Assembly (NCBI GenBank): GCA_032622095.1
Contig: CP136069.1
Location: forward strand, 30,572,342-30,636,341
Source of the DNA: Siphonodentalium dalli
Lineage: Eukaryota; Mollusca; Scaphopoda; Gadilida; Siphonodentaliidae
Reading direction: 5' to 3'
DNA length: 64,000 nt
The position numbers and the translations under genes were made by a program. The notes under the pieces are model-generated. The model saw only the letters and a program-made list of their open reading frames with translations. It was not told the origin of the DNA and did not search any database. Below, one piece after another: positions 52,833 through 63,337 of this stretch. The stretch's first letter is position 1. Every line of letters starts with the position of its first letter.

Positions 52833-53100
52833 ACTAGAATCTACCAATATGGAAAGCTTCTGAAGCCGTATAATCGTCGATGAAGTCATTTGTTTTCCTC
52901 GACTTCGACTACCATAAAATGGATCTCATTTCATCTCCGATGATACATGTAATGTTGCCAACCAATCTATACAAATGTACTGTTGCACGTGGAACTCGAT
53001 ACATGGGGAAAGCATCAATAACAGACCATAATATTCCGCCTGTCAGAGGTTGATATTGATATCCGTATGTCTCCGGTTTTTACGTTATTCAGTGACCAAA

Positions 53101-53342
53101 TAGACAGTAATGCCCTAAATAATCAACTCCTTAACCACAACAGAATTATGGGTAACTTTTCAGGATTTAGACGGAAATATGGCTTGTTGCCATTTATCGG
53201 AAAGCTCTCACTGGGAGCTTTCTGATGAATGGCAACAAGCCATATTGCCATATCGACTACATGTAAGTCCTGAAAAGTTACCCATACCGGTAGTTCTGCT
53301 GTGGGTACATGTAAGGAGTCAATTATTTTGGGCATTACTGTA
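53101..53342. mobile_element. Family C palindromic MITE with small insertions
   Basis: CAGTAATGCCCTAAATAATC left arm; the right arm carries extra bases ('gccatatcgactacatgtaa', 'ataccggtagttctg', 'gtgggtacatgtaagg') and ends GGGCATTACTG-TA. The inserted bases include ACATGTA and ACCGGTA. Confidence 0.88.
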
Positions 53343-53364
53343 TAAGAGTGTGAGGTATAGACCC

Positions 53365-53739
53365 TTAACCCTTTACCCAACAGAACGGCCCTGTGCCAAT
53401 ACATTCTCTTATATATGCGAGTCGACCATAGGTCGCCTCGCATATATAAGAGAATGCATTGGCTTAACACATTAAAAATTATAAAATTGTTAAAGAATGT
53501 AAGAAAAAATGGTAAAAAGTGTTAAAAAAAGATTTTTTTTAGGCCAATGCATTCTCTTATATATGTGAGGCGACCTATGGTTTGGCACAGGGCATAACTG
53601 TCACCATCACAATGTGGTCAAGGAGCCGGTTCCAATGATATCCATATTTGTATGGTTCTATTGAGACAGACCGAAGATATTTTAGGCTGTTGAAGCTTTA
53701 TTTGGCTGGTTTTGGCCGGTTTGTTGGGTAAAGGGTTAA
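53365..53739 (-). mobile_element. Family A1 MITE, reverse, second hairpin half deleted
   Basis: TTAA flanks. The second hairpin reads 'gtgaggcgacctatggtttg' + 'gcacagggc', so its right arm is gone; all else is typical. Confidence 0.93.
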
Positions 53740-53741
53740 CC

Positions 53742-53890
53742 CTTTTCTCCTATTTCGTTATAAAACTATGATTAATCTCGAGTGATATTTATGGAATATA
53801 AGCAGATGACAGACAGCTAGTTGATGAGATAATACAATTGCAGGAAGAGTCATTTTCATTGGTGGGAAATGTTCAGATATTAAGCACAAT
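53742..53890. repeat. Family I repeat
   Basis: AACCCTTTTCTCCTATTTCG, 'gcagatgacagacagctagt', 'cattggtgggaaatgttcag'. The middle part is shortened. Confidence 0.6.
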
Positions 53891-53898
53891 AAACCAAA

Positions 53899-54181
53899 TA
53901 CAGTAATGCCCTTAGTAATCGACTCTTAAACCACAGCAGAATTATGGGTAACTTTTCAGGATTTAGTCGGAAATATGGCTTGTTGCCATTCATCGGAAAG
54001 CTCTCGGGATAGCAACAAGCCATATTTCTGACTAAATCCTGAAAAATTTCCCATAATTACCCATAATTCTCATTGAGAGCTTTCCAATGAATGGCAATAA
54101 GCCATATTTCTGATTAAATCCTGATAAATTACCCATAATTCTGCTGTGGTTAAGGGTTCGATTACTAAGGGCATTACTGTA
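53899..54181. mobile_element. Family C MITE with duplicated arm segment
   Basis: TA-CAGTAATGCCCTTAGTAAT; after the centre, 'acaagccatatttctgacta' to 'cccataattct' is followed by a second 'gagagctttccaatgaatgg' right arm and GGGCATTACTG-TA. Confidence 0.88.
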
Positions 54182-54216
54182 CATGTATAACCGTATCTCA
54201 GGATATAAACTGCTTG

Positions 54217-54435
54217 TTAACCCTTCAATGACTGGAGCTTCCTGAAATTTTTTGAAAACCCTGTGCCAATGTATTCTCTTATATATGCGAGTCTCCCGTA
54301 GGGAGCCTCAAATATATTAAGAGAATACATTGGCCTAACAATATTTACCTTGACATTGTAATCCAGTGCATTTTCTTATACTCCTTGTGGGAGACTCGCA
54401 TATATAAGAGAATGCACTGGCACATGAAAGGGTTA
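54217..54435. mobile_element. Family A3 MITE, shortened right end
   Basis: TTAACCCTTCAATGACTGGA, two hairpins (second lacks its 'tatgcgaggct' part), and CACATGAAAGGGTTAA directly after the second hairpin. Confidence 0.85.
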
Positions 54436-54641
54436 AGAACAGGATGATTTGCTTGTGTTGCATTGATGCAGATGAATGGTCTAACATTTTGTGGGGAATG
54501 CATGCTTTTGCATTTTATATTATGTACACTCAACTGGCAGATTAAACGAGCATTTATAATAAATAGTTTCCATTTTCATCACTTTTCAGGCAGCATGTTG
54601 CAAGTCACATCCATACAACATGGAAACAAGATGGGGCCTTC

Positions 54642-55117
54642 CAAGCCTGAGTTTAGTGTGCCTGTCATTTGCAGAATGAGGTAACCAGAGGGTGAATTTA
54701 GTTACTTTATCCTGCATAGCGGGCTAGCATCACCATATTCACCATCTGGGGACCTCATTCTGCATGGCCTCATCTGCTATGGGAGACATACATATACTAG
54801 TAGACTCAGATTGAAGTTCCCAAATGGTGAATATTGTGATGTACTCCCATTGGGAGCCGCGCTTACGCAATGTCTTGTCTGCCAATTTGGGGATATAGAG
54901 TAACTAAACTAAAAAAGAAATAGAATCTATGTGAAGAAGTTTCTATAGAAATTTTATAAGAAAGAAACTTTCCAGAGAAGATGAGGCCTAAGCAGAATGA
55001 GGTCCCCAGAGGGTGAACTTAGTTATGCTAGCCCCCTATGCGGGATTATAGAGTCACTAAATTCACCTTCTGGGGACCTCATTCTGCAAATGACAGGCAC
55101 CTTATTATTAGGCCTGG
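54642..55117. mobile_element. Family B element, full length
   Basis: CAAGCCTGAGTTTAGTGTGC, left hairpin, core in inverted orientation relative to 20886 (aactaaactaaaaaagaaat), right hairpin, and GACAGGCACCTTATTATTAGGC. Confidence 0.87.
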
Positions 55118-55197
55118 GGCCTTCACACAACGTCACACCACATGATTTCAATGAACCAACATTCTGCATTTAAATTCCATAGCTCGAATGCATGTAC

Positions 55198-55306
55198 ATG
55201 AGAGCTTTCCGATGAATGGCAACAAGCCATATTTCCGACTAAATCCTGAAAAGTTACCCATAATTCTGCTGTGGTTAAGAAGTCGATTACTTAGAGCATT
55301 ACTGTA
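55198..55306. mobile_element. Family C right half
   Basis: 'gagagctttccgatgaatgg' at the centre to GAGCATTACTG-TA; left arm absent. Confidence 0.88.
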
Positions 55307-55584
55307 TGTTTGTAAATATACATTCATGACCACTGAATATGAGAGGGCTCCTTGAAATCGAGATGGCTGAACCTGTCTCTGAGAAAATCTGATGTAATTG
55401 TTTGCCAGTGAAAAACAGAACTAATAAGTGCAGCGTGGTGTAAAAAGCAATCACTCTGTGTCATATAGAGGACTATTGGATACTGATGAGAGTGCAATTC
55501 AATCCAGACCTGAGCACCTCATGATAACATGGCATGCAACACACATCCAGTGGCCTGGTGATAGGGAGGTTTGGTGCAGGTATC
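55307..55584. other. Unassigned non-coding sequence
   Basis: Nothing recognised. Confidence 0.5.
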
Positions 55585-57390
55585 CCCAATACTTAATAAT
55601 AATAGTATTAATCTTCAGAACATTATTTCCCCTTTTAAATAAAAGTACTCCCATACAACGACGCCACATCAATGACAGAGGCTATACACCCAATACTAGT
55701 ACATGTCCCGTGCATGTTTGATGCCGCCCATTGTATGTAGTAGCTCGATGTATGAGTTATAATAGTAATAATAAAATATTAATAGTATTAAGATTCAGAA
55801 CATTATTTTCCTTTTAAATTAAAGTACTCCCATACAACGACGCCATATCAATGACAGCAGCTATACACCCAATACTAGTACATGTCCCGTGCATGTTTGA
55901 CGCCGCCCGTTGTATGTAGTAGCTCGATGTATGGGTTATAATAGTATTAAGATTCAGAAGAAAAATATTCCCCCTTTTAAATTAAAGTACTCCCATACAA
56001 CGACGCCACATCAATGACAGCAGCTGTACACCCAATGTACATGTCCCGTGCACAGGGTTCGCGCTGCCACTTGCCAAATTTGCCAATGGCAAAAATAATT
56101 CACATTTGGCAAAAAATATTTTCATTTGGCAAAAGTTTTGGCAAGTCACTTTTTAATTCCTCAAGGAATTTGAAAAATATTGGTCAATCAATACTATTAA
56201 TTTCAGGAAACTCTTTCTACATAATTATATTAGTGGTGTTTTATAAGGTCTAGGGAAAGTTAACACCTCTATTAAGATGCAGTTTATCTCATAGCATTAG
56301 TACTGATGGTTGGAGGGATTACGAATCCTCCTGTGATGTGCATGCCTTCTGATTGAGAAACCCTTCTACCATTGTTTTTTTCGATGATTGGCTTATTGCT
56401 GTGTGATAAACCACAATAGAGATGCGATTATCATTAATTATTAACTAACTGCTGTTCTATCGATATCAAAAGTCGATCAAACCGCGATTGTCGAAACATA
56501 AGACTTAAGGTTGCAGAAAATGATACTATAAGGGATAGCAATTGCTAAAATAATTTGGCAAACAATATTTTCTTTGGCAAAAGTAAATTTCAGTCCAGCG
56601 CGGACCCTGCCTGTGCATGTTTGATGCCGCCCGTTGTATGTAGTAGCTCGATGTATGGGTTATGATAGTAATAATAAAATATTAATAGTATTTAGCTTCA
56701 GAAAAATATTCCCCTTTTAAATTAAAGTACTCCCATACAACGACGCCACATCAATGACAGAGGCTATACACCCAATACTAGTACATGTCCCGTGCATGTT
56801 TGATTCGCCCATTGCATGTAGTAGCTCGATGTATGGGTTATAATAGTAATAATAAAATATTAATAGTATTAAGATTCAGAACATTATTTTCCTTTTTGAA
56901 TAAAAGTACTCCCATACACCGGCACCACATCAATGACAGAGGCTATACACCCAATACTAGTACATGTCCCGTGCATGTTTGATGCCGCCCGTTGTATGTA
57001 GTAGCTCGATGTATGGGTTATAATAGTATTAAGATTCAGAAGAAAAATATTCCCCCTTTTAAATTAAAGTACTCCCATACAACGACGCCACATCAATGAC
57101 AGAGGCTATACACCCAATACTAGTACATGTCCCGTGCATGTTTGATTCGCCCATTGCATGTAGTAGCTCGATGTATGGGTTATAATAGTAATAATAAAAT
57201 ATTAATAGTATTGAACTTCGGAAAACTATTCCCCTTTCAAATTAAAGTACTCCCACATACCGGCGTCACATCAATGACAGCAGCTATATCCAATACTAGT
57301 ACATGTCCCGTGCATGTTTGACGCCGCCCGTTGTAAGCACCAGGAATTGATCGTTATGTAGTACCTCTATGTATGAGCTATAATAGTAGC
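55585..57390 (+). repeat. ~175-bp tandem array, seven units, interrupted by a hAT-like element
   Basis: Unit phrases: 'aataataaaatattaatagt', 'ttaaattaaagtactcccat', 'acaacgacgccacatcaatg', 'acacccaatactagtacatg', 'tcccgtgcatgtttgatgcc', 'gtagtagctcgatgtatggg'. Unit 3 is split by 56053-56609. The small ORFs in each unit are repeated artefacts. Confidence 0.92.
56053..56609. mobile_element. hAT-like non-autonomous element (557 bp)
   Basis: CAGGGTTCGCGCTG and CAGCGCGGACCCTG are inverted with one mismatch. Flanks CCCGTGCA (56045-56052) and CCTGTGCA (56610-56617) match 7 of 8, and the surrounding array shows the unoccupied 'tcccgtgcatg'. Several TTGGCAAAA phrases lie near both ends. Confidence 0.85.
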
Positions 57391-57608
57391 TGTAGATTCG
57401 TTATTGGGTCATGCTTTGGAGTAATTATCCGGTTCAATTGGTTTCCTTTTACAATAGAAACAATCGAGAAACAATCGGGGAATGTTATGTTAAAATTGTT
57501 AGCATCAGATGGCTGTGTAGAATTGAAATCCGATAAGCTCTGTTTATTTAGTGTGAGGCGGGGCTGTCCAGAGCCATTGTGCAGCGAGATCTGCAACATA
57601 CAGTAATG

Positions 57609-58736
57609 CAGGGTTTCCGCTAGGGGTTGGGGGAATGGGTCCGGTAGCTGCTATAGGGGAAACCAGTAAATAATTAAATATATGAAGACCGATTTATCTG
57701 TAATTTCGCCATTTACCATACCGGCCGGTGTATATATAAGTCGCAACTTTCTAATAACCCAATTTCCCTTATTAAAAACTTCCTGCGACTTATGGATCGG
57801 TATGTCATGAGGGCATTTTTCATCAGGATTTTGAGAAACAGACGGCGATCACAGGAGGGCGAAAAAGACAAAATGCCGGCGCAAACTAAATCTAAAAAGA
57901 TGATAAATCCGATATAAAAAAAAAGAAATAAACAACCCATGCTCACTGTGTCTGTGTGTCTTTATTTTATTCCCTGTCTCACACATTTAGATCAAATTAT
58001 ATGTATTAGTATCTGATAATTCAACTGCAAAAGACAGCAAAACATTCGGCATCCTTGACCTGACTAATAAGTGTGGACACTTGCATGATATTCAATGACT
58101 GCTGTATAATAGCTTTTATTATCTCTATTATTGTGACACAGTTAACTGCACGTGTCTGCAAATTTCTACTGGATGACGTCACATTGGAATGATTATCTAA
58201 GCCAGCCCGGGAACGAGCATTAGACAAACTCTTACTCTGAATGAGGGCATGCATGGTCAGCATGTTATTCTTTAATGGGGCATTAACACGAAGCCGCGAA
58301 CTTGTGTATGTTGCACAAAGATTCTTTTATGATGATCGCCATTAGCCCAAGCGTTTTCATGCTTCATTTCGCGACATTAAGTCAAGTCGCAATTTTATAT
58401 TACTATAAATGATACGATATTTGTGTTATTTCCTCATGCCTCAAACTATACACATGTTTTATACAATTTGAATATTTGTGTGGTGTCACTATTGATGGTT
58501 TGTTCATGCTGTTATTTTTTTTCTTCTGAAGATGGACTGTGTCGATTCCATTTGGTCATTATTAATGAAAATAAGGTTAAATATCATATATAGCCTGCCG
58601 AAACAGACGACTGTAGAAGACTGAATAAGTTTTTAATAACGTCATTTATTTGTGTATGAGCGGGATTTCATGGCAAAGGTCGGCAGGGGGAATGGGTCCG
58701 GGCGACCGACCCCCAGCCGGCCTGGCGGAAACCCTG
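57609..58736. mobile_element. hAT-like non-autonomous element (1.13 kb) inside family C
   Basis: CAGGGTTTCCGC at the left and GCGGAAACCCTG at the right are inverted. 'gggggaatgggtccgg' occurs near both ends in the same orientation. AGTAATG(C) is repeated on both sides. Two minus-strand ORFs inside (57946-57713, 58263-58021) have no transposase motifs. Confidence 0.83.
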
Positions 58737-58950
58737 AGTAATGCCCTAAGTAATCGACTACATAACCACAGCAGAATTATGGGTAACTTTTCAGGATTTA
58801 GTCTGAAATATGGCTTGTTGCCATTCATCGGAAACCTCTCACTGAGAGCTTTCCGATGAATGGCAACAAGCCATATTTCCAACTAAATCCTAAAAAGTTA
58901 CCCATAATTTTGCTGTGGTTATGGAGTCGATTACTTAGGGCATTACTTTA
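58737..58950. mobile_element. Family C MITE, left tip separated by hAT-like insertion
   Basis: 'agtaatgccctaagtaatcg' continues from TACAGTAATG at 57599-57608. Both arms full; ends GGGCATTACTTTA. Confidence 0.88.
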
Positions 58951-59020
58951 AGAGTCCAGTCTGGATATAGTGTGTCTGACATCTGACATACAGGCTACAA
59001 TTTGACATATCTACCTACAA

Positions 59021-59065
59021 ACCTGGATTTAGTGTGTCTGACATTTGTATAATGAGATCAGATGA
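59021..59065. mobile_element. Family B left-end fragment
   Basis: 'aacctggatttagtgtgtct', 'gacatttgtataatgagatc'; rest absent. Confidence 0.55.
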
Positions 59066-59294
59066 GAAGTACCTAAAACGAGAGGCCGATCACGATCGGC
59101 AGATGTTAACCCATCCCTTGGCGATAGTAAGTTACTCTGTTACTACTTTTTTTAAAATTATTATAAAAAAAAACAATTTTATTATTTTTTGTTGTTATTT
59201 ATTTATATATTCATTTTTTGTTGTTATTTATTTATTTATTCATTTATTCATTTTATGTTAAATTGTGCAAGAAATTAAAACTAAATTTTTTTGT

Positions 59295-59555
59295 TTAAGA
59301 GTGAATATTTTTTTGGAAAAAGGGCCATAACTCACTTAAAAATAGTCTGATCAAACCCATATTCAAACTCAATCTGTCTTTTGTGCTGTAAAATTCATAT
59401 AAAAAATTTGGTTCCGATCAGATAGAAAATATTTGAGTCATCGCACCATGCGTAAAGTGTCTACAGGCAGACAGATGGACGGATGGACTAACGACGAGTG
59501 GTCAATCCGGACATTGATACTATGTTTTAATACCATACTATGGTATGGGTAAACA
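59295..59555 (+). repeat. Family L repeat, copy 2
   Basis: 'aagagtgaatatttttttgg', 'aaaagggccataactcact', 'gcgtaaagtgtctacaggca', 'acgacgagtggtcaatccgg' parallel 19925-20185. Confidence 0.7.
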
Positions 59556-59826
59556 TACAAATTAGTCATTTGTGGGTAAGTATAAATTTTCCCATCTCCA
59601 CTAGCATGGGCATGTATGTGATTTTTGTGAAACACTGGACAAACATGACAGATTATGTGATAAAACACAATTTATTCCCTATGAGTTTTCTGTTGCAAGC
59701 CATCTTTCTTGACATAGAGACCTCCTCAGAAACCCAGGCTAACAGGGCAAATTAATTACATAGAGCTCTTATCTCTCCAAAGGTATAAAGTATCTCTGGT
59801 TAGGCCTCACACTGTTAGGCCTCACA

Positions 59827-59964
59827 CTTGTTGCCATTCATCAGAAAGCTCTCGCCGAGAGCTTTCCGATGAATGGCAACAAGCCATATTTCCGACTAAA
59901 TCCTGAAAAGTTACCCATAATTCTGCTGTGGTTAAGAGGTCGATTAATTAGAGCATTACTGTAT
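59827..59964. mobile_element. Family C right half with part of left arm
   Basis: 'ttgttgccattcatcagaaa' to the centre and the whole right arm, ending GAGCATTACTG-TA. Confidence 0.87.
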
Positions 59965-60034
59965 ATATATAAAAGAATGCATTGGCACAGGGTTTTCGCA
60001 AAATTTCAGGAAGCTCCAGTCATGAAAGTGTTAA
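59965..60034. mobile_element. Family A3 right-end fragment
   Basis: 'tataaaagaatgcattggca', 'cagggttttcgcaaaatttc', 'aggaagctccagtcatgaaa' and TTAA; the left part is missing. Confidence 0.75.
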
Positions 60035-60352
60035 AACATCGGCCTCATGATTCAAGTCCATCCTCCAGAAACCTTGTAAAATTTGGAACGGGTTCGTTCA
60101 ACTTCCGGTGAATCACCTCCAAAATTTAATCAACGTTTCTGCACTTCAGAAAGCTCGTTGGAAGCAGATCATATGATTTCGCCAGACAAGGTGATCAATA
60201 TACTATATAGAATGAGATTGAGTATGGTGTCTTTTTAATCGAGTTCCATCCAAGCTATTCTTAGTCTCCCATTAATGTTTTATATTTGCTCCGCATGGTT
60301 CCGATTTTCAATTAATTCATGCACCAGCTCAATATGATATTCATACTACGAG
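60035..60352. other. Unassigned non-coding sequence
   Basis: Nothing recognised. Confidence 0.5.
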
Positions 60353-60608
60353 CAAGCCTTGAAATAGCGTGTCTGTCATTTGCAGAATGAGGTTCCCAGA
60401 GGGTGAATTTAGTGATGCTACCCCACATAGCGGGCTAGCATCACCAAATTCACCCTCTGGGAACCTCATTCTCCTGAGGTGTAAGCAGAATGAGGTCCCC
60501 AGAGGGTGAATTTGGTGATGCTAGCCCGCTATGCAAGAGGTAGCATCACTAAATTCACCCTCTGGGGACCTGATTCTGCAAATGACAGACACGCTATTTC
60601 AAGACTTG
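60353..60608. mobile_element. Family B short element, double hairpin without core
   Basis: CAAGCCTTGAAATAGCGTGT to ACACGCTATTTCAAGACTTG; both hairpins, separated by 'ctgaggtgta'. The inner T-G pair 'tagcgtgt/acacgcta' is compensated on both ends. Confidence 0.92.
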
Positions 60609-60698
60609 ACTACGAGTTTTACCCATGTCAGGAAACGCTGTCCACAGTCTACAATAATATACATGGACATGTATGTAAGCAGGTTCACTATGGAATTA

Positions 60699-61130
60699 AG
60701 CCTTTAAATAGTGTCTAGAGTGAGGTCCCCAGAGGGTGAATTTAGTGACGTTACCCTGCACAGCAGGTTAGCAACACTAAATTCACCCTCTGTGGATCTC
60801 ATTCTGCTTAGGCCTAATCTTCTGGGAAGTATCTATCTATAGTCTCAAATTAACATTGTTTAGTTACTTTTCCCTTATGTTCAGTTTATATATCCCATAA
60901 TTTACAGAAGATAAAATTCACAATCGAGGTGACTAATGGGAGAACATGATAACTTCAATTGGGGAACTTCAATGTGATCCTCGGTCTCCCATAGAAGGTG
61001 TGGCCTCAACAGAATGAGGTTCCCAGAGGGTGAATTTGGTGATGCTAATGATAAGAGTCACTAAATTCACCCTCTGGCCTGCTCTGGCGACCTCATTCTG
61101 CAAATAACAAATACACTATTTCCAGGCTTC
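60699..61130. mobile_element. Family B element, full length (CTTGAAATAG subtype)
   Basis: AGCCTTTAAATAGTGTCTAG, left hairpin, core 'gataaaattcacaatcgagg', right hairpin with a duplicated 'ctctggc', and ACACTATTTCCAGGCTT. Confidence 0.85.
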
Positions 61131-61143
61131 AGAAGGGGGCAGT

Positions 61144-61360
61144 TACAGTAATTCCCTAAATAATCAACTCCTTAACCACAGCAGAATTATGGGTAATTTT
61201 TCAGGATTTAGTCGGAAATATGGCTTGTTGCCATTCATCGGAAAGCTCTCACTGAGAGCTTTCTGATGAATGCCAACAAGCCATATTTGTGAATAAATCC
61301 TGAAAAGTTATCCATAATTCTGCTGTGGTTAAGGAGTCGAATATTTAGGGCATTACTGTA
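61144..61360. mobile_element. Family C palindromic MITE, complete
   Basis: TA-CAGTAATTCCCTAAATAAT to ATATTTAGGGCATTACTG-TA; full arms, 'actg' centre. Confidence 0.93.
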
Positions 61361-61379
61361 TAATAGTAGGCTCTACAGC

Positions 61380-61525
61380 AGGGTCCAGTCTAGAGGTTTC
61401 TCCCAGTTTCGTTATTAGGGTGAAATGACTGTCAACAGTGAGAAGTACCAATGGCTGAAGTTCAATCTACACCCCAATATCACCCTTCTATGATCAAATA
61501 AGTATTATGTAACACAAGATCCCAG
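61380..61525 (+). repeat. Family E fragment
   Basis: 'gggtccagtctagaggtttc', 'gtgagaagtaccaatggctg', 'aagtattatgtaacacaaga' match 4120-4310. The ends are lost. Confidence 0.7.
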
Positions 61526-61559
61526 TTATAAAACCTGTGCAAAGTTTTTTTAAAAGCTT

Positions 61560-61680
61560 GGACAAAATTGTGTCCACGGACGGATGGACAGACGGACAGA
61601 CATATGGCTAGACAGACAGAAGGACAAATGGACAGATGGACGAACAAGCTGATACCAGTAAACCCCTGTGGGGGGGGGTG
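61560..61680. repeat. GACAGACGGA-type degenerate microsatellite
   Basis: 'ggacggatggacagacggac', 'agacagacagaaggacaaat' and a short G9 tract near 61671. Confidence 0.8.
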
Positions 61681-61752
61681 GTACAATTATGAAACCATGG
61701 CGTGATTAGACTGCATACTATTTTCATTAAAATACACAGGTCCTGAATGTTC

Positions 61753-62186
61753 TTAAAGGTACTCAATCAGATTAAGCACCCCCTCAATTTCTAATTATTT
61801 GGCTTCGGGGGTCAAAATATTTGATTCGATTCGAGGAACCCACCCATCAAAGCTCAGGGTGATCAGTTATCAATTTGTTAAATCTATTATTTTTCACCAC
61901 CTGGAATATTTAGTGGCCCAGTAAAAGTCAACGAGAAGACTGTCTCGGACCAAATTGAGGATGAAGATGGATAACTCTAAAATCAAGTGGATTTTTTGTG
62001 TCAGATATTTGACAAACCGGCAAAATTTCGTTGAACAAAATGTTGATACATAACAGGTTTTGGTCAATTTTATACTATAGTTGACTGTGGTCAGCATTAT
62101 TTTTGGGCAACTAATTGATTAATCGATTAAGTTGTTGTTGGAATCTGATGATATGGGGATCATCGAATCGGATTGAGTATCTTTAA
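61753..62186 (+). mobile_element. Family N element with TTAA ends, best copy
   Basis: TTAA-AGGTACTCAATCAGATT at the left and GGATTGAGTATCTTTAA at the right form ~14-bp inverted ends with TTAA on each side. The interior matches 21594-22056 and, reversed, 12341-12684. No ORF is conserved. Confidence 0.75.
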
Positions 62187-62499
62187 AATCTCAAATATTG
62201 AAAAAACTGAAAAGTGTTCGTGGATTATAATACCACACATGACTGTATAGCACTATATTAGATCCAGGAGCTCCAGAAGTGGCCAACAGCTAATTGATCA
62301 TCTGTCGAATTTATCGGGACTTTAACGACCCTCTATTCAGATCGATGGTCGGAAGCATCAGATCTCCTATGGCTAATCGATGAGAGAACGAAATCAGCTG
62401 CAACAACTCATCTTCAGAACTCTCCTCAATAGGGCAACATTTATTAGTGAGTTAGGTACACATACGTTAAGTGCGAGCGAGTGCGCTAGGTACACTATT

Positions 62500-63090
62500 A
62501 TATAACATTTCATCTTCTGTAATCTCCTAAATATGGCTGCATTTAGGATGAGTTAGGTATACATGTACATAAGTTAACCCTTTACCCAACAGAACGGCCC
62601 TAGCTGTGCCAATGCATTCTCTTATATATGCGAGTCGACCATAGGTCGCCTCGCATATATAAGAGAATGCATTGGCTTAACACATTAAAAATTATAAAAA
62701 TTTTAAAGAATGTAAGGCCAATGCATTCTCTTATATATGCGAGGCGACCTATGGTCGACTCGCATATATAAGAGAATGCATTGGCACAGGGCATAACTGT
62801 AACTATCACAATGTGGTCAAGGAGCCGGTTCCAATGATATCCATATTTGTATGGTTCTATTGAGACAGACCGAAGATATTTTAGGCTGTTGAAGCTTTAT
62901 TTGGCCGGTTTTGGCCGGTTTGTTGGGTAAAGGGTTAAGTACTGGTACACTACATGTAGGTACACTATTATACAACATTTCATCTTCAGTAATATGGCTA
63001 CATTTATCATGAGTTAGGTATACATGTACATAAGTTAAGTACTAGTACGTGTACGCTAGGTACATTATTATACAACAATTCAGTTTCACT
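62500..63090 (+). repeat. Direct duplication split by A1
   Basis: 'aacatttcatcttctgtaat', 'atggctgcatttaggatgag', 'ttaggtatacatgtacataa' then A1; the second copy reads 'aacatttcatcttcagtaat', 'ttaggtatacatgtacataa' + 'gTTAAgtactagtac' with the site empty at 63034-63037. Confidence 0.92.
62574..62938 (-). mobile_element. Family A1 MITE, reverse, shortened spacer
   Basis: TTAA flanks, both hairpins, and a spacer reduced to 'taaagaatgtaag'. 'ggccctagctgtgcc' has a small insertion near the left end. Confidence 0.95.
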
Positions 63091-63180
63091 ATTGACTCGA
63101 TCTGCATTAAATACCACATTTACCCAGGTTCAACTGGCTAAGTACATAACAGCACTAACCCCTGTCCCACCCCACCCCCT

Positions 63181-63337
63181 CAGCCTTGAAATAGTGTGTC
63201 TGATATTTCCAGAATGAGGTCCCCAGAGAGTGAATTTAGTGATCCTATCCGGCACAGCGGTCTAGCATCATCATTCTACTTAGACATCAACTGATATGGG
63301 AGATCTATGATCAGTAGTGTTGAAACGATTAGCGATT
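63181..63337. mobile_element. Family B fragment
   Basis: AGCCTTGAAATAGTGTGTCT, first arm, deleted second arm ('agcggtctagcatcatcatt'), and 'gatatgggagatctatgatc' core. Cut by A1 at 63338. Confidence 0.75.

Noticed and set aside
58021-58263. Possible L27-like helical exon of the PDZ gene
   Set aside because: Some helical leucine/isoleucine pattern, but it lies inside the hAT-like insertion at 57609-58736 and lacks splice sites and L27 hallmark residues.
58650-58859. ORFs containing SNALSNRLLNHSRIMGNFSG
   Set aside because: Translation of family C arms, found at every C copy and on both strands.
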